Shown: positions 15,451 to 22,448 of the stretch, in pieces
Layout: every line of letters starts with the position of its first letter
How positions within the stretch are numbered: position 1 is the first letter of the stretch
Position numbers and translations under genes: made by a program
The notes under the pieces: model-generated
The model's database searches: none
Told to the model about the DNA's origin: nothing
The model's input: only the letters and a program-made list of their open reading frames with translations
Origin: Nocardioides gansuensis
GTDB lineage: Bacteria > Actinomycetota > Actinomycetes > Propionibacteriales > Nocardioidaceae
Length of the DNA stretch: 64,000 nt
Direction: 5' to 3'
Assembly: GCF_003076135.1 (NCBI RefSeq)
Contig: NZ_QDGZ01000009.1
Location: 62,001-126,000, forward strand

Positions 15451-16575
15451 GTGACCGACGCCATCCAGATCCCCGCCGACCTCCTGCCCGCCGACGGCCG
15501 CTTCGGCGCAGGCCCCTCCAAGATCCAGACCAGCCACCTCGACGCGCTCGCCGCGACTGGCTCGTCGCTGATGGGCACCTCCCACCGCCAGGCCCCGGTC
15601 AAGGACACCGTCGGCCGCGTGCGCGAGGGCCTCAAGGCCCTCTTCGAGCTGCCTGAGGGCTACGAGGTCGTCCTGGGCAACGGTGGCGCCACGGCGTTCT
15701 GGGACATCGCCACCTTCGGCCTGATCCGCAGCAAGAGCCAGCACCTGTCGTTCGGCGAGTTCTCCTCCAAGTTCGCCAAGGCCGCCGCCGAGGCGCCCTG
15801 GCTCGAGGACCCGAGCGTGATCAAGAGCGAGCCGGGCTCGCGCCCCGACGCGGTCGCCGAGGAGGGGGTCGACGCCTACGCCTGGGCGCACAACGAGACC
15901 TCCACGGCCGTCATGGCGCCCGTACGCCGCCCCGAGGGCGCCGCGGACGACGCACTCGTGCTTGTGGACGCGACGTCGGGTGCGGGTGGCCTGCCCGTAG
16001 ACCTGGACCAGGTCGACGCCTACTACTTCGCGCCGCAGAAGTGCTTCGCCTCCGACGGCGGCCTCTGGCTCGCGCTGATGTCGCCGAAGGCGCTGGACCG
16101 CGCGCAGGAGATCGCCGCGACCGACCGGCACATCCCGGCGTTCTTCGACCTGCCGACCGCGATCGACAACTCCGCGAAGAACCAGACCTACAACACCCCG
16201 TCGGTCGCGACCCTCTTCCTGATGGCCGAGCAGCTCGACTGGATGAACTCCGAGGGCGGCCTCGCCGGCATGGTGAAGCGCACCACCGCCTCGTCCGACG
16301 TGCTCTACGGCTGGGCGGAGAAGACGTCCTTCACCACGCCGTACGTCGCGAAGCCCGAGGACCGCTCGCTGGTGATCGGCACGATCGACTTCGACGACGC
16401 CATCGACGCCGCGCAGGTCGCGAAGGTGCTGCGCGCCAACGGCATCGTGGACACCGAGCCCTACCGCAAGCTGGGCCGCAACCAGCTGCGCATCGCGATG
16501 TACCCGGCCATCGACCCCGCCGACGTGCAGGCGCTGACCGCCTGCATCGACCACGTCGTGGAGAAGCTCAGCTGA
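15451..16575 (+). CDS. serC: Phosphoserine aminotransferase
   Basis: 374 residues, matching the actinobacterial SerC length. It converts 3-phosphohydroxypyruvate and glutamate to phosphoserine and 2-oxoglutarate, the second step of serine synthesis, and uses PLP. The PLP lysine is in YFAPQKCFASDGG. The MGTSHRQAPVKD and VLGNGGATAFWD segments are typical. The start is GTG 15451 behind GGAAGG. Having pdxH, which supplies PLP, in the same neighbourhood is suggestive, but they are not in one operon. Confidence 0.95.
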   Translation: MTDAIQIPADLLPADGRFGAGPSKIQTSHLDALAATGSSLMGTSHRQAPVKDTVGRVREGLKALFELPEGYEVVLGNGGATAFWDIATFGLIRSKSQHLSFGEFSSKFAKAAAEAPWLEDPSVIKSEPGSRPDAVAEEGVDAYAWAHNETSTAVMAPVRRPEGAADDALVLVDATSGAGGLPVDLDQVDAYYFAPQKCFASDGGLWLALMSPKALDRAQEIAATDRHIPAFFDLPTAIDNSAKNQTYNTPSVATLFLMAEQLDWMNSEGGLAGMVKRTTASSDVLYGWAEKTSFTTPYVAKPEDRSLVIGTIDFDDAIDAAQVAKVLRANGIVDTEPYRKLGRNQLRIAMYPAIDPADVQALTACIDHVVEKLS

Positions 16576-16582
16576 CACTCGC

Positions 16583-16660
16583 TGGTCGAGTAGCGAGCGC
16601 CAGCGATCTCGGAGGTCGAGTAGCGAGCGCCAGCGAGCGTATCGAGACCCGTATCGAGAC
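16583..16660. repeat. Double copy of dispersed palindromic repeat after serC
   Basis: TGGTCGAGTAGCGAGCGCCA (16583-16602) is repeated at 16613-16632, then GCGAGCGTATCGAGACC, plus an extra GTATCGAGACC. The arms are imperfect inverted repeats. The block fills the whole gap between convergent serC and topoisomerase IB and may act as a bidirectional 3'-end structure. Confidence 0.75.
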
Positions 16661-17656
16661 CTACCTCAGCAACCTGAGCACCGCACGCTCGAGCGCCGCC
16701 TGGCGGTCCTCGGGCGTGCGGTGCGAGCGCTTCGCGGCCGTGGCGATGGTCCGGCCCTCCTCGTAGGCCTCGACGACGCGCGGGTCGACGTAGGCCGACC
16801 GGGCCAGCGCAGGGGTGTTGCCGAGGAACTCGGCGACCTCCCGCATCGCTGCCGCGACCGCCCGCTTGCGAGACGCCCGGGTCTCCCCCGGCTCCTCACT
16901 CTCCGCGAGCGCGGCCGCCGCGACGACGGTGCCGTGCCAGGTGCGGAAGTCCTTGGCGGTCGCCCCCAGGCCGGTCACGTCGCGGATGTAGTCGTTGACG
17001 TCACCCGGGCTCAGCGAGCACCATCTCGCGCCCTCCCTGCAGACGAGCAGCGCCTCGCCCCCGCGCCGTCTGCGCATCACCTCGAGGGCCGCCACGGAGG
17101 GCGGGTCGTCGATCTCGATGCTGTGCTCCACGCCGGACTTGCCGGTGAAGCGGAAGTGCAGGGCGTTGCCCTGGCGGCGTACGTGCCTGCGCTCGAGGGT
17201 GGTGAGGCCGAAGCTGCCGTTGTCCTCGGCGTAGGTGTCGCTGCCGATCCGGAAGCAGCCGATGTCGAGCAGCCGCACCGCCGTGGCGCACGCGCGCTCG
17301 AGCGGCATCCCCTCGGCCGTGAGGTCCTCCAGCACCCGCACCCGTGCGCGCGGCAGTGCCTTGCCGAAGTCGACGAGGCGGGCGAACTTCTCCTGGTCAC
17401 GCCGCGCCCGCCACTCGGGGTGGTAGAGGTACTGCCGCCGGCCGGCCGCGTCCGTCCCCACGGCCTGTAGGTGCCCGTTCTCGTGCGGGCAGATCCAGAC
17501 CTCCTCCCAGGCTGGCGGGATCACCAGTTTGCGGCAGCGCTGCGCGTCGTCGTCCGCGAGCCGGTGGCCCGACTCGTCGAGGTAGACGAACCCCTTGCCC
17601 GCGCGGCGGCGCGACCAGCCGGGCTGGTCGGGAGAGGTACGCCGGAAGCGGGCCAT
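16661..17656 (-). CDS. DNA topoisomerase IB (poxvirus/bacterial type)
   Basis: 331 residues. It relaxes supercoils through a 3'-phosphotyrosine intermediate. Conserved parts are the N-terminal GFVYLDESGH and LVIPPAWEEVWIC, the catalytic Arg region RIGSDTYAEDNGSFGLTTL, the KDFRTWHGTVVAA block and the active-site Tyr near residue 289 (ARSAYVDPRVV). This is the compact class found in Deinococcus and many actinobacteria. The ATG at 17656 is the only sensible start; longer frames run into the neighbouring propeller gene. The gene is probably monocistronic. Confidence 0.93.
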   Translation of the reverse strand: MARFRRTSPDQPGWSRRRAGKGFVYLDESGHRLADDDAQRCRKLVIPPAWEEVWICPHENGHLQAVGTDAAGRRQYLYHPEWRARRDQEKFARLVDFGKALPRARVRVLEDLTAEGMPLERACATAVRLLDIGCFRIGSDTYAEDNGSFGLTTLERRHVRRQGNALHFRFTGKSGVEHSIEIDDPPSVAALEVMRRRRGGEALLVCREGARWCSLSPGDVNDYIRDVTGLGATAKDFRTWHGTVVAAAALAESEEPGETRASRKRAVAAAMREVAEFLGNTPALARSAYVDPRVVEAYEEGRTIATAAKRSHRTPEDRQAALERAVLRLLR

Positions 17657-17688
17657 GTCGCGATTGTGCTCGCCTCTCCCAAGCCCGG

Positions 17689-18693
17689 TCAGTGCGGCCG
17701 CAGCGACCGCACCAGCACGAAGAGCGCGGCGACGCCGAGGAGCCCGCCGAGCAGCCACGGCCACGCGTCGACCTCCCCGGCCGCCCCCAGGTCGGAGAGC
17801 TCGCTGCGCGGGGCCGTCGTGGGTGCATCGGAAGGTGTGGCAGTCGGCGAGGCCGACGGCGCGGCCTCCTCCATCGCGGCCTGCACCCGGCGCGGCACCT
17901 GCACGCGGAGCACGGGGGCCTCGCTGCCCTCGCTGCTCAGCCACACCGAGCCGTCCCCGGCGACCGCGATCCCCTCCCCCTGCTCCTGCTGGGGCAGGTC
18001 CCAGGACCCACGGGACTGCAGGTCGGGGAAGGAGTAGACGGTGGCGCGGGTATAGGTGCGGACGACGAGGTGGCGGCCGTCGGGGAAGAACGCCCCGTCG
18101 GTGACGATGCCGGGCATCTGGCCGAGCGCGCCGAGGTGGTTGGGGGCGTCGTCGGCGAGCTCCGGCGGCGCGGCGAGCAGCTCTCCGGCGAAGACGCCCT
18201 TCGTGACGACGTAGAGGCGGCCGGTGACCGGGTGCGCGAGCAGCGCCTCGGCGTCGCGGGGTTGCCCCTCGGGATAGACGAGGTCGATGGTCTCCTCGTC
18301 GACGGTGCGGTCGCCGTCGCCGACGGGCACCCGGGTGACCTCGATCTCGTCGCGCTCGTGGCCGTTGTCGCCGATGTCGGCGACCCAGACGTGGCCCGGG
18401 CCGGCAGGGGCGAGCGCCTCGACGTCGTCCGGGTCGTCGGCCCAGAAGGTGACGCCGGTGGTCTGCCCCGTGCCGGCGTCGACGGTGAACACCCGGCCGA
18501 GGTCACCGGAGTCGTTGACGGTGTGCACGCGGTCGCCGGTGACCACGAGGCCGCTCGACTCGACGATGTCGGGGTCGGCGAAGCGGAAGACGACGCGCCC
18601 GTCGTCGGGCATGCGGCCGTCAGCCGCGGTGAACGCGAGGGCGAAGGGGGCGCCGACCGCCAGCAGGACGGCCAGCCGCTTCGGCCCGGTCAT
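17689..18693 (-). CDS. Membrane-anchored beta-propeller-like protein of unknown function
   Basis: 334 residues. A signal-like helix (about 6-22) and a C-terminal membrane helix with a basic end (WPWLLGGLLGVAALFVLVRSLRPH region) frame an extracytoplasmic domain. That domain contains repeated strand motifs (VHTVNDSGDLGRVFTVDA, VWVADIGDNGHERDEIEVTR) resembling an NHL/phytase-esterase-like propeller. A Ser/Pro/Thr linker precedes the C-terminal helix, a sortase-less anchor layout. The ATG overlaps the methyltransferase stop (ATGA), so the two are co-translated although one is cytosolic and one exported. Confidence 0.75.
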   Translation of the reverse strand: MTGPKRLAVLLAVGAPFALAFTAADGRMPDDGRVVFRFADPDIVESSGLVVTGDRVHTVNDSGDLGRVFTVDAGTGQTTGVTFWADDPDDVEALAPAGPGHVWVADIGDNGHERDEIEVTRVPVGDGDRTVDEETIDLVYPEGQPRDAEALLAHPVTGRLYVVTKGVFAGELLAAPPELADDAPNHLGALGQMPGIVTDGAFFPDGRHLVVRTYTRATVYSFPDLQSRGSWDLPQQEQGEGIAVAGDGSVWLSSEGSEAPVLRVQVPRRVQAAMEEAAPSASPTATPSDAPTTAPRSELSDLGAAGEVDAWPWLLGGLLGVAALFVLVRSLRPH

Positions 18694-19970
18694 GAGCCCG
18701 GCCGATCCCCCGCGGTCCGGCCCAGCAGCTCGGCGAGCCGGGGTCGCACGCCCCACGTGCCCACGAGGTCGTCGTACTCCTTCTTCAGCGAGCCGCCCTT
18801 CACCCCCGAGCCGGTGCGGGTGGCGCGGAGCATGGTGTTGCGCGGCGTGTGCTCGCTGCCGACGAACTCCACGACGTCGACGCGGTAGCCCTCGAGCCTC
18901 AGCAGCGCCGCACGGATGCCGTCGGTGAGGGTGTCGGCGAGGCGCTCGCGCAGGATGCCGTGCCGGGTGAGGACGGCGTACGGCGCGGGCGTGGGCGCCT
19001 TGCGCAGCTGGGCCGCGATGTCGTGGTGGCAGCAGGGGGCGGCGAGCACGAGCGGGGCTCCCCACTCGACCGCACGCGCGAGGGCGTCGTCGGTGGCCGT
19101 GTCACAGGCGTGGAGGGCGAGGACGACCTCGGGTGCGTCGGGGAGCTCGGCGTCGCCGATCGTGCCGACGACGAAGTCGGCGTCGATGCCGAGCTCGGCG
19201 GCGACCCGGCTGTTGTGGTCGGCCGACTGCTGCTTCACGTCGACCCCGGTCATGTGGACGGGGACGCCGAGCCCACCCTCGTCCGTCGGCCGGGTGAGGT
19301 GCCGGTGGGCCGCGAAGGTGAGGTAGGCGTTGCCGCAGCCGAGGTCGACGATGCGCAGCGGGTCGGCCTCGGTCGGCTTCCGGAGGTGGCCCTTGTCCAG
19401 GGCGTCCGTGATCGCGGCGTCGAGGAGGCGCACGAACTCCTCGACCTGGCGATACTTCGCCTGCCGCGTCGGCTTGACGCGGCCCTGGGCGTCGGAGATG
19501 CCGAGCGCCTTGAGGACCGGGTCGTCCTCCGCGAGCATCCGGGGCTTGTCGCGGTCGTGGCCGCGCTGGACCACGACCGGCTCCGCACGGTCGGCGCTGT
19601 GCACGACCGCCTCGAGCCGCTTGGTGGCCCGGACATGGTGGGTCTGCGTGGTCGTCTCGACGTGCCAGTTGCCGAAGGGCTGGTCGAGGAGGTCGTCGAT
19701 CGCCTCCTTCGCCGCGTGCGACCCGGTGGCCGGGCCGGACAGGAAGTTGGCCGTGTGCGCCTGCGTCTCGTCGTACGACGTGACCTGCAGGTGCCGACCC
19801 GCCTTGAGGTCGACGTAGCGCAGCTCCACCCGCCGCACCGGCCTGCCGCCGACCTCGGGCACGCCGGCGCCCTTCTGGCGCCCGGAGGCCACCGCGCGGA
19901 CGAGCGTGTCCGCGTCGAGCAGGTGGCCGCGCATGCGGGCCAGCGCGCGGAGGAGGGGCTCAGTGGGCAT
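18690..19970 (-). CDS. SAM-dependent methyltransferase (Methyltransf_32 / GSTCD-like)
   Basis: 426 residues. The N-terminal ~200 residues are family-specific. The SAM fold begins with VDLGCGNAYLTFA (208-220), followed by VDVKQQ, LALHACDTATDDAL and the PCCHHDI motif. That combination is found in the methyltransferase group related to eukaryotic GSTCD and is suspected of acting on RNA or protein; the substrate is unknown. It is transcribed between the 27-residue peptide upstream (2-nt gap) and the propeller protein downstream (4-nt overlap). Confidence 0.82.
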   Translation of the reverse strand: MPTEPLLRALARMRGHLLDADTLVRAVASGRQKGAGVPEVGGRPVRRVELRYVDLKAGRHLQVTSYDETQAHTANFLSGPATGSHAAKEAIDDLLDQPFGNWHVETTTQTHHVRATKRLEAVVHSADRAEPVVVQRGHDRDKPRMLAEDDPVLKALGISDAQGRVKPTRQAKYRQVEEFVRLLDAAITDALDKGHLRKPTEADPLRIVDLGCGNAYLTFAAHRHLTRPTDEGGLGVPVHMTGVDVKQQSADHNSRVAAELGIDADFVVGTIGDAELPDAPEVVLALHACDTATDDALARAVEWGAPLVLAAPCCHHDIAAQLRKAPTPAPYAVLTRHGILRERLADTLTDGIRAALLRLEGYRVDVVEFVGSEHTPRNTMLRATRTGSGVKGGSLKKEYDDLVGTWGVRPRLAELLGRTAGDRPGS

Positions 19971-19972
19971 GG

Positions 19973-20056
19973 CTAGAGGATCGCGGCGAGGACGACGAGC
20001 AGGAGGAGGGTGCCGAGCGCCACCGGGATGACGAGACGACGGTGGCGGGGGTTCAC
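19973..20056 (-). CDS. 27-residue single-helix membrane peptide, possibly leaderless
   Basis: The GTG at 20056 to the TAG at 19973 encodes a basic start MNPRHRRL followed by a hydrophobic run (VIPVALGTLLLLVVLAAIL), an ideal membrane helix. No ribosome site precedes it, but TAGACT lies about 7 nt upstream of the GTG, the position of a -10 box for a leaderless message. Leaderless genes are common in actinobacteria. The stop is 2 nt before the methyltransferase ATG, which suggests coupling. No homologue is recognised. Confidence 0.5.
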   Translation of the reverse strand: MNPRHRRLVIPVALGTLLLLVVLAAIL

Positions 20057-20405
20057 GGGGTGAGTCTAGTGAGGGTGGGCTTGCGGCAACCCCGGTGGTG
20101 GAGGAGGGCCGAGACCCCCTGGGTGCTTGAGGTGCGAGCGCAGCACCCGATCGGTTGGGGTGCGAGGAGCGCCAGCGACGAGCCTCCCCCCGGGCCGCTG
20201 CTCACCTCGGTGGTCGAGTAGCCGAGCGAGGGACGAGCGAGGCGTATCGAGACCCGCAGGTCCCCCGGTGGTTGAGGAGGGAGGAAGTCCCGTCACGAAA
20301 CCACCCGCGCGGTCGAGAAAATGTTCGAGAAAGTTGTCCACACCCTGTCTTCTGAGCGTCGATCCGGGCCCGTCAATGTCGGTGGTCGCCTCTAGGGTCG
20401 GAGAC
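20057..20405. repeat. 349-bp intergenic repeat cluster upstream of the HNH gene
   Basis: Apart from the HNH gene leader, the gap is filled by diverged members of the dispersed repeat. Examples are GGTGGTGGAGGAGGGCC then GAGACCC near 20094-20116; TGGTCGAGTAGCCGAGCGAG to CGTATCGAGACC (20212-20253); and GGTGGTTGAGGAGGGAGG to TCACGAAACCACC (20267-20309), whose ends are inverted repeats. No gene or RNA is seen. The HNH promoter must lie in the last 90 bp. Confidence 0.65.
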
Positions 20406-21890
20406 ATGACCAGCAGCCCAGCAGCCACCATGACCCGGGGAGCCGACGACCTGTCGGCCGCCGAGCTGCTGGCTGCGCTGGGCGAGCGGAAGGCCGCCGA
20501 GGACCGGGCCGCGGCCGAGCAGCTCGACCTCGCTGCCCGGTGGGCCGACCTGCACCCACCGGAGTCGATCCACGACGCCGCGACCTTCACCCTGCCCGGG
20601 CTCGAGCACGAAGAGGCCATCGCCGGCCCCGGCTGCCCGCTGGTCGCGGCGTTCTGCATCGCCGAGCTCGGCGCCACCCTGGGCATCTCCACCCAGGCCG
20701 CCAAGCGGCTGATCGGCAACGCCCTCGAGCTGCGCCACCGCCTCCCGAAGTTGTGGGCCCACGTCCACGCGGGCCGGGTGCCGGCCTGGCGGGCCCGGCA
20801 GGTCGCCGAGGCCACCACCCACGCCACCCCGGCCCTGCCGCTGCAGGGCGCCCGGTGGGTGGACACCCAGGTCGCCGGGTTCGCCGCGAAGATCGGCCCG
20901 GCCCAGCTCGACCGGCTGGTCGCCGAGGCCATCCAACGGTTCGTCCAGGCCACCCTGCCCGAGGACCCCGACGACCAGCAACCACCCTGCCCCGACACCC
21001 GCGGCGTGTCCTTCGACTTCGACCAGGTCGGCTACCCCGGCACCATCCGGATGGAGGGCGAGCTCGACCTCGCCGACGCCCTCGACCTCGACCACGCCCT
21101 GCGCCACGGCGCCGAACAGCTCAAGGCGCTCGGCTCCACCGACCCCCTCGGCGCCCGCCGCGCCCGGGCCCTCGGCGAGATCGCCCGCCACCAGCAAGTC
21201 CTCGACCTCGCCGGCGCACGGCCTGCCCGGCAAGCCCACGGGACGCCCGAGGGCCAGGAGGCCTCGGGCACAGGCGCGACCACCACGACCGGCCACGACG
21301 CCTCCACGAGCGGCCGAGGCTCCGGGCCCCGGCTGCCCGCGGCCCGCCGGCTCGACCTGCACATCCACCTCTCTGCCGCAGCGCTCGGCGAAGACGGAGC
21401 CGCGACCCTCGAGAGCACCGGACGCCTCGACCAGCGCCAGCAGCTCGTCCTGCTCGAGCAGGTCAAGGCCTGGTGCGCCGACACCCACACCGACGTGCGG
21501 ATCACCCCGGTCGTCGACCTCGACGCCGAGATCCACACCCCCGGCTATGAGCCGACACCGCGGCAGAGGGAACAGGTGCAGCTGCGGGACCAGACCTGCT
21601 ACTTCCCCTGGTGCTCCCGACCCGCCACCCGCTGCGACCTCGACCACGTCGTCCCCTACGACCACGACGCCGCAGCCGAAGGCCGCGAGCAACCCGGACC
21701 CACCACCTCCGCCAACCTCGCCCCGGCCTGCCGGGCACACCACCGGCTCAAGACCCACGGCCGCTGGCGCGTCCTGGTCCTGGCCGCCGGGGTCTACCTG
21801 TGGATCTCACCCCACGGCCAGCCATACCTCCGCGACCGCACCGGCACCACCGCCCTCCCCCTCCCCAGCCACCACGTCCATCGACGATGA
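20406..21890 (+). CDS. DUF222/13E12-family HNH endonuclease-domain protein
   Basis: 494 residues. The N-terminal DUF222 domain (about 15-330) holds the SAAELLAALGERKAAEDR and LGISTQAAKRLIGNALELRHRLP motifs. A Gly/Thr-rich linker follows, then a C-terminal HNH module (CYFPWCSRPATRCDLDHVVP, NLAPACRAHHRLKTHGRW) with its zinc-type cysteines and HNH residues intact. The family is multicopy in Nocardioides and mycobacteria (REP13E12) and is suspected to be mobile or self-propagating; true nuclease targets are unknown. It lies next to a dense repeat cluster, consistent with a mobile origin. Confidence 0.9.
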   Translation: MTSSPAATMTRGADDLSAAELLAALGERKAAEDRAAAEQLDLAARWADLHPPESIHDAATFTLPGLEHEEAIAGPGCPLVAAFCIAELGATLGISTQAAKRLIGNALELRHRLPKLWAHVHAGRVPAWRARQVAEATTHATPALPLQGARWVDTQVAGFAAKIGPAQLDRLVAEAIQRFVQATLPEDPDDQQPPCPDTRGVSFDFDQVGYPGTIRMEGELDLADALDLDHALRHGAEQLKALGSTDPLGARRARALGEIARHQQVLDLAGARPARQAHGTPEGQEASGTGATTTTGHDASTSGRGSGPRLPAARRLDLHIHLSAAALGEDGAATLESTGRLDQRQQLVLLEQVKAWCADTHTDVRITPVVDLDAEIHTPGYEPTPRQREQVQLRDQTCYFPWCSRPATRCDLDHVVPYDHDAAAEGREQPGPTTSANLAPACRAHHRLKTHGRWRVLVLAAGVYLWISPHGQPYLRDRTGTTALPLPSHHVHRR

Positions 21891-22049
21891 CCCCGCCCCG
21901 CACCCCGCCGACCACCATCGACGGGGCCACGGGCATGTCCAGGGGTCGATGTCGATGACGCGGTTGGTGCAGCGGCGTCGTCGCAGCCCCATGGTCGCTC
22001 CACTCTCTATTCGTTTGTGGCGTCCGCGGCGTCCGGGCAGGGTGGGCGC

Positions 22050-22448
22050 ATGGGCTGCTTCGTCTCGCACACGACCGTCGACTGCCGCAACGCCTACGAG
22101 CTCTCGGAGTGGTGGAAGGCGGTGCTCGACTACGTCGACATCGACGGCGACCCCAACCTGCCGGGTCACGAGGAGTGCCTGATCCGTGACCCGGAGTCAG
22201 GGCACCGGATCCTCTTCATCGAGGTCCCCGACGCCAAGACCGTGAAGAACCGCCTGCACCTCGACCTGCGCCCGCGCACCGGTGGCCGTGACGCAGAGGT
22301 GGCCAGGCTGCTCGAGCACGGCGCGGCGCAGGTCGCCGACCTGCGCGGGAAGTACGGCCCCGGCACAGGCTGGGTCGTGCTGGCCGACCCGGAGGGAAAT
22401 GAGTTCTGCGTCCTGCGCTCGGAGGCGGAGCTGGCGGCCGCGGAATAG
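22050..22448 (+). CDS. VOC (glyoxalase-like) family protein
   Basis: 132 residues with SHTTVDCRNAYELSEWWKAV, KTVKNRLHLDLRP and VLADPEGNEFCVL, the Glyoxalase_6 layout also seen in the protein at 3704. A single domain that presumably dimerises around a metal. The substrate is unknown. The 3' end abuts the stop of the convergent FAD oxidase gene (22448/22449) with no spacer, so the two transcripts must overlap or terminate inside coding sequence. Confidence 0.8.
   Translation: MGCFVSHTTVDCRNAYELSEWWKAVLDYVDIDGDPNLPGHEECLIRDPESGHRILFIEVPDAKTVKNRLHLDLRPRTGGRDAEVARLLEHGAAQVADLRGKYGPGTGWVVLADPEGNEFCVLRSEAELAAAE

Noticed and set aside
16661..17944. N-terminally extended topoisomerase IB start (to 17944)
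   Set aside because: The extension overlaps the C-terminus of the propeller protein in another frame; the ATG at 17656 begins at the conserved family start.
20406..21890. Prophage or insertion sequence around the HNH gene
   Set aside because: No transposase, integrase, terminase or target-site duplication is seen; the DUF222 family is chromosomal and multicopy by itself.
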